Shown piece after piece: positions 1-10,249 of a DNA stretch of 64,000 bases. The notes beneath the pieces were generated by a model that searched no databases, was not told the origin of the DNA, and saw only the letters and a program-made list of their open reading frames with translations. The stretch is from positions 223,816 through 287,815 of the forward strand of contig NW_005195300.1 in the NCBI RefSeq assembly GCF_000372725.1, read 5' to 3'. Source of the DNA: Emiliania huxleyi CCMP1516 (taxonomy: Eukaryota > Haptophyta > Isochrysidales > Noelaerhabdaceae). How positions within the stretch are numbered: the first letter of the stretch is position 1; each line of letters opens with the position of its first letter. A program made the position numbers and the translations under genes.

Positions 1-154
1 AGGCGTGCTGTTGCTGGCGGCCGAGGCGGTGAGCTGCTGGTGATGTCGCCCTGAGGGTGGTTGAGGTAGCCCGCGCCTCGTAAATCAAGCTGCGCACACA
101 ACGCGGCCAAAGGATATCCACCTCGAGAACCTCGAGAGAAGCTGCGCTCGGAGG

Positions 155-345
155 CAAAATTCTTTTCAACGCGGCGAGGGCGGTCGAGTGCAGGGAGCTA
201 AGTGCCTCGCCGTCCTCGCAGGAGTCGCTTAGGCGACTCCCGTGGTGTACCTGTGTTAGTGCCAGTGCGCGCCAGTCCCGTGCCCAGTGTCGTGCGAGGG
301 AGTGCCTGTGATAGTGCTAGCACGCGCCAGTTCGCACCTGTGTCG
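155..345 (+). mobile_element. Retroelement 3' tail copy
   Basis: This stretch matches the 3' coding end and tail of the retroelement seen on the opposite strand at 52735-52945. Shared landmarks in order are GCGAGGGCGGTCGAGTGCA, a GTCGCTTAGGCG palindrome-like stretch, CCTGTGTTAGTGCCAGTG and GTGCGAGGGAG. The tail is partly duplicated at 300-345. Positions 1-154 show no gene I can support, and 346-685 holds no recognisable gene. Confidence 0.6.
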
Positions 346-685
346 AGCCTGTCTGCCGGGCTGGTATTCTTTTCTTTCCCCACCGCGTTTCAGAAGCAAT
401 CCTTGTCCCGCGTCTCACCCTGCTTTGTGGTCCTCCTTTGAAGACTGTCCTCTACAGCAAACAGGCGCACACACGCCACCGCTCCGCGCTCTCGCACTCT
501 CAACAGCCTCGTCAGGTCGACTCGCACAACGCTTACCTTGCGTGCCGTCTCTGCACCCACCGCGCCATGTCGGCGTCGCTCGCCCCGCCTCTGCACCTCT
601 CTCTCTCTCCCTCCCTCTGCCACACCGCAATGCTCAAACCCAAGCACATCGTGTCTAATCAGCATCGTCTTCCCGCAGAACTCGC

Positions 686-2338
686 ATGCTTAAACCTACC
701 ATCGAGCGCTCAAGCTCGGTCGCATCGGTGCCGTCTCCGCTCCGGCCACGCCTCGAGCGCTCAAGCTCGGTCGCATCGGTGTCGTCGCCGCGCAGTTCGT
801 GCTCACATGGCCGGGCCCTTCTGATCTCTGTCGTCGCCCTTCTGATCTCTGTTGTCGCCAACGCGGTGTTGGGCTGGGTGGTTCTCACGCTCGTACGCAC
901 AACGGCGCCACCCATCCCTCCTCCGCAGCAGCCGCGCCTCGCGGTGTCGCCGCAAGGCTCCACCGAACAACTGCCTCTGACTCCGCCACCACCACCGACT
1001 GTGCGGCAGTCAGCCGCCCGCCCTCTGCCGGCCAGCCCTCCGCTGCCGCCACCACCGCCACAGGAGATTCAGCGCCGCGAGAGGGAGAAGATTGACCCTC
1101 GGCTCGGACTCGGTCGTGCACGCCAGCATCGACCTCGAGGGTCCGTCGCAGGGCGTGGCAGGATGTACGATATGCGGGACCGGGGTGCAGCCAACAACAG
1201 CATACATTTGTGGTTCCACCGACACGTGCATAAGACTGGAGGCACTACTGTGCGCGGCATCATGGCTTCGCTTAACAAACGTGGGGATGCCATAGTGCGG
1301 AGAGGGAACGCCCCCTGGTCGGCAGGACTCCGGCACGCGGTGTGCATCACCGGCTCCGAGCGGTCCTTCTCGGAGATCGGCCTGAACGTGAAGGCTGGGG
1401 TGGAGGACCTTCTCTCGACGCCCAACGGCACCAGTGTCTTTTTTGGCGTCCGGCCCGTGAATGAGAGCTGGACGCACCTTCGGCGGCTCCTTCCGCTGGC
1501 CGACGTGGAGCCACAGGGCAGCTGGTGCCGCGAAGCGCCCGTTGAGACGCCGAAATGGTACCAATGCTCCAACCGTGGCCGTGTCGACTGCCGTCGCAAC
1601 TTTGTCCAGTCCCTCTGCGACCTGATGCACTGCGAGCACATGATCAGCGCACACGAGGTGCGCGAAGGACGCCCCTTCGACTCGGTCATGCGCGTGCGCC
1701 CTGACGCCATCTGGGAGTCACGCCTCGACTTCCCTTGGCCACTCGACAACCGCTCGGTCTACGTGCCCTACATGGAGGCCAGGGTCGGGCGGCCGCCGCG
1801 CTCGGGGGTCAACGATCACATGGCGCTGGGCGGCCGGCTGGCGATGCGCCTGTACCTCACTCGCATCCGCTACGCCACGATGAACGCCACGGAGATCCAG
1901 GCCGGGCTCCCGTTTGCATTTGCGCCGCCGGCCACCTCTGAGCTCTTTCTGCGCGCAACCTTGCAGCGCGACCACGTCGTGGTCAAGCCGCTCGGGGGCT
2001 GGGCCTACTGCATGCTGACCAAAAACTCGCTCATGCTGCAGGGCAAGCACTCATGCGTCAAACGCTGGCAGAGGAGCCAGCGGTGCGGCAGCTTGGAGTG
2101 CCCGGTGGTGCTCAACGGGTGCTTTTGCCACAACGCGACGTGCAGCAGCCTCGCAGCCAACCGCAAGCTAAAAGACCCCGCTGGGTGCTCGGACGTCGAG
2201 GGCAGACAGCTCCTACCCGACCTGCTAAACATGTCGACGCGCTCGTCAAGCCCGCCCAGGGGCAACCGCTCGTCGCCTCGTGGCGGCCACCGCCACCATA
2301 TGACGATCGGCCGTCGATCCCGAAGGGTCGTCGGTTGA
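686..2338 (+). CDS. Type II membrane protein with sulfotransferase-like and glycosyltransferase-like regions
   Basis: The 550-residue ORF starts at an ATG and has no visible intron. A cytosolic N-terminus carries the repeat ERSSSVASV twice (residues 7-15 and 24-32). One transmembrane segment (about 44-70) is followed by a proline-rich stem (75-126), the usual layout of Golgi glycosyltransferases and sulfotransferases. The lumenal part holds HKTGGTTVRG (about 182-191), which resembles the PAPS-binding motif of sulfotransferases (HIPKTGGTT type). Next comes a region starting CITGSERSF, which resembles uncharacterised glycosyltransferase-like proteins. Several N-glycosylation sequons (NGTS, NESW, NRS, NAT) and many cysteines fit a secretory-pathway location. 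The substrate cannot be told from sequence. Confidence 0.72.
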   Translation: MLKPTIERSSSVASVPSPLRPRLERSSSVASVSSPRSSCSHGRALLISVVALLISVVANAVLGWVVLTLVRTTAPPIPPPQQPRLAVSPQGSTEQLPLTPPPPPTVRQSAARPLPASPPLPPPPPQEIQRREREKIDPRLGLGRARQHRPRGSVAGRGRMYDMRDRGAANNSIHLWFHRHVHKTGGTTVRGIMASLNKRGDAIVRRGNAPWSAGLRHAVCITGSERSFSEIGLNVKAGVEDLLSTPNGTSVFFGVRPVNESWTHLRRLLPLADVEPQGSWCREAPVETPKWYQCSNRGRVDCRRNFVQSLCDLMHCEHMISAHEVREGRPFDSVMRVRPDAIWESRLDFPWPLDNRSVYVPYMEARVGRPPRSGVNDHMALGGRLAMRLYLTRIRYATMNATEIQAGLPFAFAPPATSELFLRATLQRDHVVVKPLGGWAYCMLTKNSLMLQGKHSCVKRWQRSQRCGSLECPVVLNGCFCHNATCSSLAANRKLKDPAGCSDVEGRQLLPDLLNMSTRSSSPPRGNRSSPRGGHRHHMTIGRRSRRVVG

Positions 2339-2701
2339 GCTAGGGAGCCTGGCGATGGACGCCACCGCGACCCCTCGTGGCATCTCTCTCGCCGTCGGCG
2401 AGCTGGGGGCTCGCGGACGGCCGACTTTCTATATGACCAGTAGGACAGCCGTGAGTGTGAATCAGATAAGGAGTTTGCGTCCGTCCACCGTCTTCGTGGA
2501 CGTCTGTCCTCGTGACACCCACACCCCACACGGCCTGTCTTGCTTCTGTCGTACCGGTATCAGCCTCACTTTTGAGCATCCGGGACGATCCTGCCATATC
2601 CATACCGCGACGTGCGGGCTGCGCTCAGGGCTGCAGCAGCGCCGCTCAGGGCCACGCCGTCGCCAGGAGAGGCGGGCGGCCCGACGGGCAGCGCTTCCGG
2701 C

Positions 2702-3640
2702 ATGGTTCTGGCAGAGGTTTCGCCGTCCGGGGACGGCGGGGTGGCCGCGGGGGCTGAGACGGAGGTCGAGCGCATCGTCGAGCTCCTCGTGGTAAAGCGG
2801 GGCGGGAAGTCCCTTGTCCTATCATTTGGAGACGATCAGCTGGCTGTTGTCGCCGAGGCTATGGTTGGCCACGGGACGAGCGCCGCGGAGTTGCGGGAGA
2901 ACATGCTCGGCGACGCGAGCATGGTCGACGCCGTCTCGCCGTACTTTGCGAGAGCCGCCGACATGGACACGCTGCCGCCCGGGCGGCAGGCAGTCCTCCG
3001 GGCGTGGTGGCTTGGGGCCGCCCAGGCTGGAGGCACCCTGCAGGTGGCCCGATCGGCGAGCGCCCCGCCGGGGCGCGTCGCGTCGGCGCCGGCGGCAGCG
3101 GAGGAGTCCGCCCTGACCGAGGTACAGGTCGCCGAGCTGGCCAAGCAGAATCTCAGCGCGGCAGGCGCGCTCGCACTTAGCGTCTCCCTCCTCACCGGGT
3201 ACGTAGTCACAGACAAGGACCTGGCGAGCGGGGGAGCGGTCTTCGAGGGCGCAGTCTACGGCCGGAACCTGTGGACACTCAAGTGCGTGCGACAGGCCAA
3301 AGACGACCCGGGCAGCCTCCACCATGCCCTCAAATCTGTGGCGAGCGGAGCCAGGTCGTCCAGCATCTCCGCAATCTGGGCAAAGACTACCGGGAGAGGG
3401 ATATGCTGGCCGAGGCCTCACTCATCCTCGAGTTCTCGTCTGGACTGGGCGACATCACGGAGGCAAGCAGTTCTTCACCTACATCGAGCGATTTTTCCGC
3501 AAGTACCCGGGGCGCGGCCTGCCGGAGCTGCCGCTCGACCGCATCCTTCGCGACGACGTCTACCGCGAGCATGAGAGGTCAGTCGAGTCGTATGGGAATT
3601 CCGGGAAGCGGTGCGAAGAAAGAAGAACTCTTAAAGAAAC
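2702..3640 (+). pseudogene. Unrecognised ORF with two frameshifts
   Basis: The first ATG in frame is at 2702; the open frame before it has no ATG. The coding-like sequence runs in one frame to about 3343 (ending near HHALKSVASG), continues in a second frame (RSQVVQHLRNLGKDYRERD) to about 3455, then in a third (GKQFFTYIERFFRKYPGRG) to about 3600. Each change fits a single-base indel, so this is probably a decayed gene, or sequencing error. The helical, charged C-terminal part looks like real protein. I do not recognise the family; a transposon-borne protein is possible. An imperfect hairpin sits at its 3' end. Confidence 0.4.
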
Positions 3641-3674
3641 AAAGAATTCCCATACGAGTTGGTGTCGACCTGAC
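3579..3674. repeat. Imperfect inverted repeat (hairpin)
   Basis: The arms 3589-3602 and 3644-3657 are exact complements (TCGTATGGGAATTC against GAATTCCCATACGA). Pairing extends outward with gaps to 3579 and 3674. It lies at the end of the broken ORF and could be a small element or a transcript hairpin. Confidence 0.6.
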
Positions 3675-3832
3675 TGTTGTTCATCTTTCTACATACATAC
3701 ATACATACATACTAGAATAAGCATCTCGAAAGAAGAAAAGCGAAGCGAAGAATCAGTCACCAGCCTCCGTCCTCCCATCCCTCCCTTGGGTTGTCTTACT
3801 AGCATCCTTCCATTCAATCATAGAGGTGTGCC

Positions 3833-6012
3833 TTATATGGTGAGGAGTCGGCCGCTCTCGAGCACACGGCGCCCGCCTCGCCCCCACGCACGCACGAGCG
3901 GGCACGACCAGGGAAGCAAGTTCATCTGCGTCACCGCCATGCCATGCCCCAGCTGCGGCCCGTGCTTCGCCTCGAGTGCATTTAGCAGTGCCGCCTGGCC
4001 CGCGAGGCCGATCCGGTTGAACGAGACGTTCACACGACATCCTTGACCCGCGGCCGGGAGGGCAGCCGCGAGTGCCATCGCGCCCTCGTCGCCCACGTCG
4101 CACAAGACCAAGTTCAGCCCATGCGACGGCTTGCCCGTCGCCAGCGTCGCAGCTAGCGCCACGGCTCCCTCCTCCCCAATAGGCGTGGAAGCGACGTTGA
4201 GCATCTGCAGCGCCGGCGCCACGCCGCGATGGAACACGCCGCAAAGCACGCCGACGCCGCGCGCGCCGTAACGGTTTGACCCTACGTAGAGAGTCTCAAG
4301 CGCCGAGAGCGCGCCATCCTCGAGCGCCGCCGCAAGCTCCGCCACGCCCTCGTCGTCGAGGCGATTCCCAGCGAGGGCGAGGGTCCGGAGGCTCTCGCAA
4401 TGGTTTAGCGCCTCCGCCAGCAGCGCCGGGCTAGTCCACGCGTCGCCACGCACGAGCGGCAGACCGATGTAGTAGAGCTTCTCGACCGTGCCCAGCACGG
4501 CCTTCGCCGTCCTTTCGTAGAGCGCGAGCACGGTCGACGAGTCGGCGCCGTTAGTGAAGCGGCAAGCGGCGAGCAGCGTCGCCATGCGCTCTGGAGCCGT
4601 GGGGAGCCGCCGCTGAGCGCCGCCGTCGTCGCTGGCGACGTCGATGACGAGCTTCCACTTGGCAAAGCCCAGAGTTGAGAGCTTTGCGCCCAGCTCTGCC
4701 GAGCACCGCTCGAATGTCGTCCAGCCGCGAGCGTCGTAGGTCCGGCTCCGGTCAAAGCCGGCGGGCAGCTCGTCGGGCAGCTGCGTGAGCAGCACAACCG
4801 TGACCGAGGCGTGCGCGTACCAGAGGTCCTAATGCGGAATGTAAAGCCAACGTGCCGTGAGAGCGGTGCACATGATGAGGCGCTATCCGGGAGAGATAGC
4901 GGGAAGGGTCGGCGTGTGCTCACCATCGTGTTGTCCAGCATGCGATCGAAAGCGGCCTTCTCCTCGCCCGATCGGCTCGCCTCATACGCGTGCTGCTCGG
5001 CAAACAGCAACGGGTCCTTCTGGTAGCCCGAGCACCAGTCCAGAAACACGCCCTGCGCGAGCCAGGAAGGGAGTAGCGGTGAGGAGAGTAATGGTGGGCA
5101 TGAGGCGCGGGAGAGGCAGCTCACCATGTCCGAGAAGCCGTAGTCGCGGCACGCGCCGAGCAGGCCTCGCCCGCCGTAGAGGCCCCGCAGCTTGCGGGAG
5201 AGCAGCTGGAGCTGGCGGCCCTCACGATCTGGATGCGCCGCTTCGAGCCAGCAGTAGGAGACGGAGATGATCGGGAGAAGGCGGTCGGGGTTGCGCTTGC
5301 GGCCGAACACACTCGCAACATAGGCGAGAAAGGACGAGTGGGAGGGCTCCTTGGTCAAGCGCTCTAAGGCTTCCTCAAATCCGGCGGTGTTGAAGCCGCG
5401 CCTGGCGCCTTGCTCGATCCGCCTCAGCTGAGCAGCGCTTAAGAAGGCCTCCTCCGGCAGGTCCTGCCGCCGCGGGAGCACGCCGCCCCCCTCTGCCAGC
5501 GCCATGAGCCAGTTCAGACTGATCAGCCGCACATCGCCCGGCCGGACCTTGTCGCCGTCGCCCTCGAGGGCAGCCCAGATGGAGTCGTGCTCGCGGTAGC
5601 GGGCGCCGTCGTTGGTGTTTGCGCGCGATCGTTCGCGAGTGTGAAGACCGGACTCGGTGTCGGGGAGCGTCAGACGGCGGTAGGGGAGCTGTGAGGCGCG
5701 TCGGCAGAGGCTGTAGACGGTGAGGATGAGAGGACTCCGGAGGAAGAGACCCTCGACGAGTGCTGTCGCGAGGAGTAAGACGGCAATCGGCAGGTCGACA
5801 ACGAGCACCATCGGAATCAGATACGGAAGGCGACGCCAGGCGAGGAGGGCGGGAGGCACGCCGACAGCAGCGTCGGAGCTGCAGAGGCCGAGCGCGAGAG
5901 GTGGTGCGTGGAGAAGGTGGAGTGGAAACAGAATCAAATGGAAGGCAGGCGAGACCACGAAGCCCACGAGGGTCACAACGCACGAGCGCAGCAGGCGGGC
6001 GGTGAGACCCAT
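3833..6012 (-). CDS. HET/TIR-like leucine-rich-repeat protein A
   Basis: The model is three exons on the minus strand: 6012-5125, 5052-4924 and 4828-3833, with GT-AG introns of 72 and 95 bp, both phase 0, giving about 670 residues. The start is the ATG at 6012; the open frame extends further upstream only from a non-ATG codon. The N-terminus has two or three hydrophobic segments. The middle carries a motif series shared with two paralogues in this window: LPEEAF, VSYCWL, HPD, GVFLDW, then VVLLTQLPDE and RGW. This order resembles fungal HET domains, which belong to the TIR superfamily. The C-terminal third holds ribonuclease-inhibitor-type leucine-rich repeats (SLRTLALAGNRLDDEGVAEL). A sensor/effector role is inference. 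The last 30 residues look less conserved, so the 3' end may differ. Confidence 0.68.
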
Positions 6013-6239
6013 GCAGCAACAGAGCAGCAGAAAGCTGCAAGAAATGGCGTGACAAACAGGCGGGTCGGCGACTCGTTTTCCATGAATTCTTTTTTCGAAT
6101 TGGGTTTGCGACGAGGTGTATTCTTGAGCGACTACTTTTTTTCGCGGGCCTCCCACTCCCACAACTACCGCGCGCTAAATACAAGGGCGGTGGCGGTGGG
6201 GAGGGAGGGTGGCAGGTGGAGAGAGAAGTGTCGGGATAA

Positions 6240-6800
6240 GCGATGGTGAAGGCATGGAGGAAGTACGCGAGAGAGATCGGCGGAAGTGGAGGTGTGGGTT
6301 GCTGCTACGTTCCTAAGATAGCGACAGTGAATTAGTGCTGATAACGGGACTGCGATACGTGTGCGCGCGTGTAGGCTCAGGCCTGTCAGCGCAGCGCAGC
6401 GTTTGAGTGAGGTGGGGCGGGATGGCGAGGAGAGAGATAGTGTCAGTAGCGGAGGAGGGTGTTGGGAGGCCGTCTGGGTCTAGTTCGGCGCTGCCGTCGG
6501 TCGCGAGGTCAGTGACGTAAGCTGAAGAAATCTCGGGGACGGTGGTGTCCGATATGATTATCATTGGGTGATGAATGACAGAGGAGATGCGGGTTTGGGA
6601 GGGTATGGCTTCACTAGTCGTTGGAGTTAGCCGAATGATCACGCGCGCGTGCAGGCGAACAGGGTAAGGGAGGCACCTTTGCGACGCCGCGAATCCAGTC
6701 GATCTGCGCGCACGGCGGTAGAGCGAGGGTCGAGTCGATCGGCGTCCAGATGTCGTTCTGCAGGTACTGATACGGCGCCTCTGGGTCGCAGCGGCTCTTG
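6240..6800. other. No gene recognised
   Basis: Open frames here are short and mutually overlapping. I see no motif, RNA gene or clear repeat. It may include the promoter of LRR gene A and the 3' flank of the Myb-like fragment. Confidence 0.4.
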
Positions 6801-6992
6801 TGGTGCGCGTCACCCACGAACCAGTGGCGTGACGTTCTGAAGTCGGCGTAGCTGGCATTCGATGGACTTGTAGCTGCGGGCACCGACGCGGATCTCGTTG
6901 ATCTTCGCGCCGCTCTGGTACGAGTGCAGCAGTAGGCGGTCCTTCTCGAGAGTCCACGGCGGAGTGAACTCAATCGTGGTCAGTACTGTTAT
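6800..6992 (-). pseudogene. SANT/Myb-like domain fragment
   Basis: Read on the minus strand from about 6985, one frame without an ATG encodes TTIEFTPPWTLEKDRLLLHS, then YQSGAKINEIRVGARSYKSI and ECQLRRLQ before a stop. The spacing of W, acidic and hydrophobic residues and the GARS..IE..L pattern match a SANT/Myb-type helix-turn-helix. Its 5' side abuts the inverted-repeat end of the neighbouring 2 kb island, so an insertion may have separated it from the rest of the gene. It may equally be one exon of an unseen gene. Confidence 0.4.
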
Positions 6993-7224
6993 GTATATGC
7001 ACTCTGCCCCCTATGCATTCGCATCGTGATATGCATCCTTACCGATCCATAACCTTAGCGCCTATACATTTACGTATTTGCAAAATACGTCGCCCTCTCC
7101 CACCCTCCCGCGTCGCGGCGCGTGAATGCATAACACAGATACATAATACATAGGCGAATGGATGCGCATTACGACCGAGTGTCACAAAACTCCTATGAAT
7201 TATGTATTATGCATTTGCATTACG

Positions 7225-7445
7225 CACTGGGAGTCCACATCGTGTGTTATGTATTACGTATTACGTATTACGTATTGTGTATTACGCACTGCCACTGGGA
7301 GTCAACATCGTCTGTTATGTATTATGTATTACGTATTATGCGTATTATGCACTACGCACTGGGAGTCCACATCGTCTGTTATGTATTACGTATTACGTAT
7401 TATGTATTATGTATTACGCACTGGGGGACGTGGGAGTCCACATCG
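7225..7445. repeat. About 62-bp tandem repeat, left array
   Basis: About 3.5 copies of a unit made of CACTGGGAGTCCACATCGT followed by TTATGTATTACGTATTACG-type sequence. Units start near 7225, 7287/7293, 7357 and 7419. The ORFs across it are by-products. Confidence 0.8.
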
Positions 7446-7747
7446 TATGTTTCCTGCGGCTGATGCACATGCGCAACCGCTACACGGCCGGCATGCCGTT
7501 CCACCCCTAGGCTGCGGTTCAGCGTCTATTACGTGTACATGTACGTGTGTATTGAATATTGTTCAACGGGGTTGAGAAACCTAAGTAACGTGTAGACCGG
7601 CGAGATGGGGCGCAGCCCCAGCGAGCTCGTTTTTAGAGCGAGCGCAGCGAGCCGATAGAATAGAAAAGGTAGGGTTAGTCTTAACCCGGTCGGTGATAAG
7701 CCCGGAAATATATGTGACAAGAAGACCCCCAGCGAGCTCCGCTGTTG

Positions 7748-8060
7748 CCAGTGCACATACAACCCTAGCCAACTTATGGCAGCCCGAGCGGCAGCGCCAG
7801 TGCGCGCACATAAAGGGGGGTGGGTGGGGGGTTAGGGGGTGGCTGTCGAGGGCTATGCCCGAGTCTGTTGTTACCAGCGCACATACAACCCTAGCCAACT
7901 TATGGCAGCCCGAGCGGCAGCGCCAGTGCGCGCACATAAAGGGGGGTGGGTGGGGGGTTAGGGGGTGGCTGTCGAGGGCTATGCCCGAGTCTGTTGTTAC
8001 CAGCGCACATACAACCCTAGCCAACTTATGGCAGCCCGAGCGGCAGCGCGAAGTTAGGGT
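7748..8060. repeat. 126-bp tandem repeat
   Basis: About 2.4 copies at 126-bp spacing. GCACATACAACCCTAGCC starts at 7753, 7879 and 8005, each followed by the AACTTATGGCAGCCCGAG block and a G-rich tract. No coding sense. Confidence 0.85.
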
Positions 8061-8149
8061 CTGGGCCGAGGGGGGGGGGGGGGGTTAGGGCTGCATGCTG
8101 CGGAGCGGACTCCCCCCCCAGCTCTCACACACAACCCGGCGGAGGGTTG

Positions 8150-8815
8150 CGGCGCTTGAATACACAATACGGATACGTAATGCGTAGTACATAGCCCTCT
8201 CCGGCGGGCTTTCGGCGCTTGATACATAATACGGATACGTAATGCGTAGTACATAGCCCTCTCCGGCGGGCTTTCGGCGCTTGAATACACAATACGGATA
8301 CGTAATGCGTAGTACATAGCCCTCTCCGGCGGGCTTTCGGCGCTTGATACATAATACGGATACGTAATGCGTAGTACATAGCCCTCTCCGGCGGGCTTTC
8401 GGCGCTTGATACATAGTACGGATACGTAATGCGTAGTACATAGCCCTCTCCGGCGGGCTTTCGGCGCTTGATACATAATACGGATACGTAATGCGTAGTA
8501 CATAGCCCTCTCCGGCGGGCTTTCGGCGCTTGATACATAATACGGATACGTAATGCGTAGTACATAGCCCTCTCCGGCGGGCTTTCGGCGCTTGATACAT
8601 AATACGGATACGTAATGCGTAGTACATAGCCCTCCCACGTGCAGGCGCCGCTGAGTGATACATAATACGGATACGTAATGCGTAGTCCATAGCCCTCCCA
8701 CATGCAGGCGCCGCTGAGTGATACATAATACGGATACGTAATGCGTAGTCCATAGCCCTCCCACGTGCAGGCGCCGCTGAGTGATGCATAATACGGATAC
8801 GTAATGCATAGCTCA
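8150..8815. repeat. 62-63-bp tandem repeat, right array, about 11 copies
   Basis: CGGATACGTAATGCGTAGT recurs from 8170 at 62-63-bp steps up to 8794. The inner units carry TCTCCGGCGGGCTTTCGGCG and the last three carry a CACGTGCAGGCGCCGCTGAG variant. Because 62 is not a multiple of three, three long ORFs run open in parallel on the minus strand; they are artefacts. Confidence 0.9.
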
Positions 8816-9113
8816 TAGCGCCAATGCGACATCGGCAGCGCTGCACTGTTTGCTGAGACATAAAGGCGAAAACATCGTACGTATTGCATAAGACACGCTA
8901 TGGACTATGCATTCGCGCGACGTCTGACCCTGCCAATGCATAGGCAGGACACACGGGTGCATATAGGGCCGGTACGTATACATAACAGTACTGACCACGT
9001 CTCAGTGAACTTTGAGTTCACCGGCACGTTTTTTCGCGAACTCAAAACGGCAAGACCCACCTGGGGCGTGGGGGTTTGGCCCTCTCACTGAAAACACCGT
9101 GCGGAACGAGAAG

Positions 9114-10089
9114 TCATCGCACCACCACCCTAGGCAGCACAAAGCCGCGCCAGATGTCCGCCAGCTCTGGAGCCGCTCCCTCGCGGCCCTCGAAGCGCTC
9201 CTCGTCCCAAGCGATCAGGTAGCCCAGCCGCATCACCTCGACCGCCCGCTTGCGAGCCGCCTCCGGGAAGAGCTCGTGCGACTGCGGCGACCACTCCGCC
9301 GCCTTGAGGATGAGCCTGCCCACCTCCACCGCCTCGGCCGCTGGCAGGTTGGCCGGCCTGAGGGAGGGCAGAGGCGGGGATGTTCTGAGAGGATCCGGCG
9401 AGTGGGGGAGAGACCATTGCATTGCGCGCCTCAGTGCGAGTGCCTTGGCCTCCCCCGCCACGCGCACGCCGAAGCGGCACGTCGAAGCGCTTGCGGAGAC
9501 GACGACGCCGACCTTGCCGTTCATCGAGGGCCGCGAGACGAGAGAGTGGATCGCGACGGTGGAGCCGACGGCCGCAGCGGTCGGATCCGACTCGCTCCAC
9601 GAGCAGAGGACGCGCGCCCGCTCGAGGGCGGAATGCTCGCCGGCGAGCGGGTCTGCGCCGCCGCGCAGCAGCGCCCGCGCCCGGTCGACGGTGAGCGCCT
9701 GCAGAAGAGAGACAATGGGCGTGAGGACATATGCGCTCACGCCTTCGGCCGCTAGTCTGGGGCACGCCTCGAGATGCTGGAGCGGCGTCCAGCCGCGGCT
9801 GGCGACCAACCAGGCGGCGAGGTGCGTCGGCGTGGCCTTCATAGTTTGCAGCCTCCTCGGGCGTGCCAAAGGGCGTTGCGGCGCGGGAGGCGCCATAGGA
9901 GGAGAGGAGCTTGGCGACCTCGAGGTGGCCACTGTAGCACGCGGCGAACAGCGGCGTGCCGCCATCGTCCTTGGCTTGGTTGACCGCCGCGCCAGCCTCG
10001 AGGAGCAGCCGGGTGCACTCGGGGTGGCCCTCCTGGCACTCAATGAACAGCGGCGTGACGCCTTCAGGTCTCCTCGGTTGACCTCCCAT
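9114..10089 (-). pseudogene. Short ankyrin-repeat gene with frameshift
   Basis: From the ATG at 10089, two ankyrin repeats are visible (TPLFIECQEGHPECTRLLLE, TPLFAACYSGHLEVAKLLSS), then a conserved linker. At about 9850 the frame breaks: compared with the related gene at 62895-64000 there are four extra bases between GGCCACGCCGAC and CTCGCCGCC. In the new frame follow LAAWLVASRGWTPL and a small domain VAIHSLVSRPSMNGKVGVVV. A GC-AG intron of 72 bp (9358-9429) then joins ALALR to PANLPAAE, and the protein ends at 9114. It is either a recent pseudogene or an assembly error. It belongs with the ankyrin gene at the right edge. Confidence 0.6.
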
Positions 10090-10249
10090 CCCGCCTGCCA
10101 GGTAGTCGATACACTCGAGCAATCTCGCCGGCCGGCGAGGCACGGACAAGACCGTGTGTGGGGTCTAGTGAGGTGTCTATGGACGCCCTCCTCAGAGGCT
10201 AGCTGCCTACTGCTAGCCCTATCTCGCACTCACGGGCAGTGACAATTCA

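Larger units (their letters stand above)
6975..8999. mobile_element. Repeat island bounded by 23-bp inverted repeats
   Basis: The ends 6975-6997 and 8977-8999 are exact reverse complements (core CATAACAGTACTGACCACG on the right). The 8-mer AGTGAACT lies within a few bases outside both ends (6963-6970 and 9004-9011), a possible target duplication. Inside are AT-rich TACGTATTA-type arrays on both flanks and GC-rich repeats in the centre, with no convincing ORF. The layout suggests a non-autonomous DNA element loaded with satellites, but the family cannot be named. Confidence 0.5.

Noticed and set aside
8150-8815. CRISPR-like array
   Set aside because: Units are contiguous with no unique spacers, in a eukaryotic context; it is a satellite.
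8054-8889. Three overlapping long minus-strand ORFs rich in YALRIRIMY-type repeats
   Set aside because: They arise because the 62-bp tandem repeat has no stop in any minus frame and 62 is not divisible by three, so all frames stay open.
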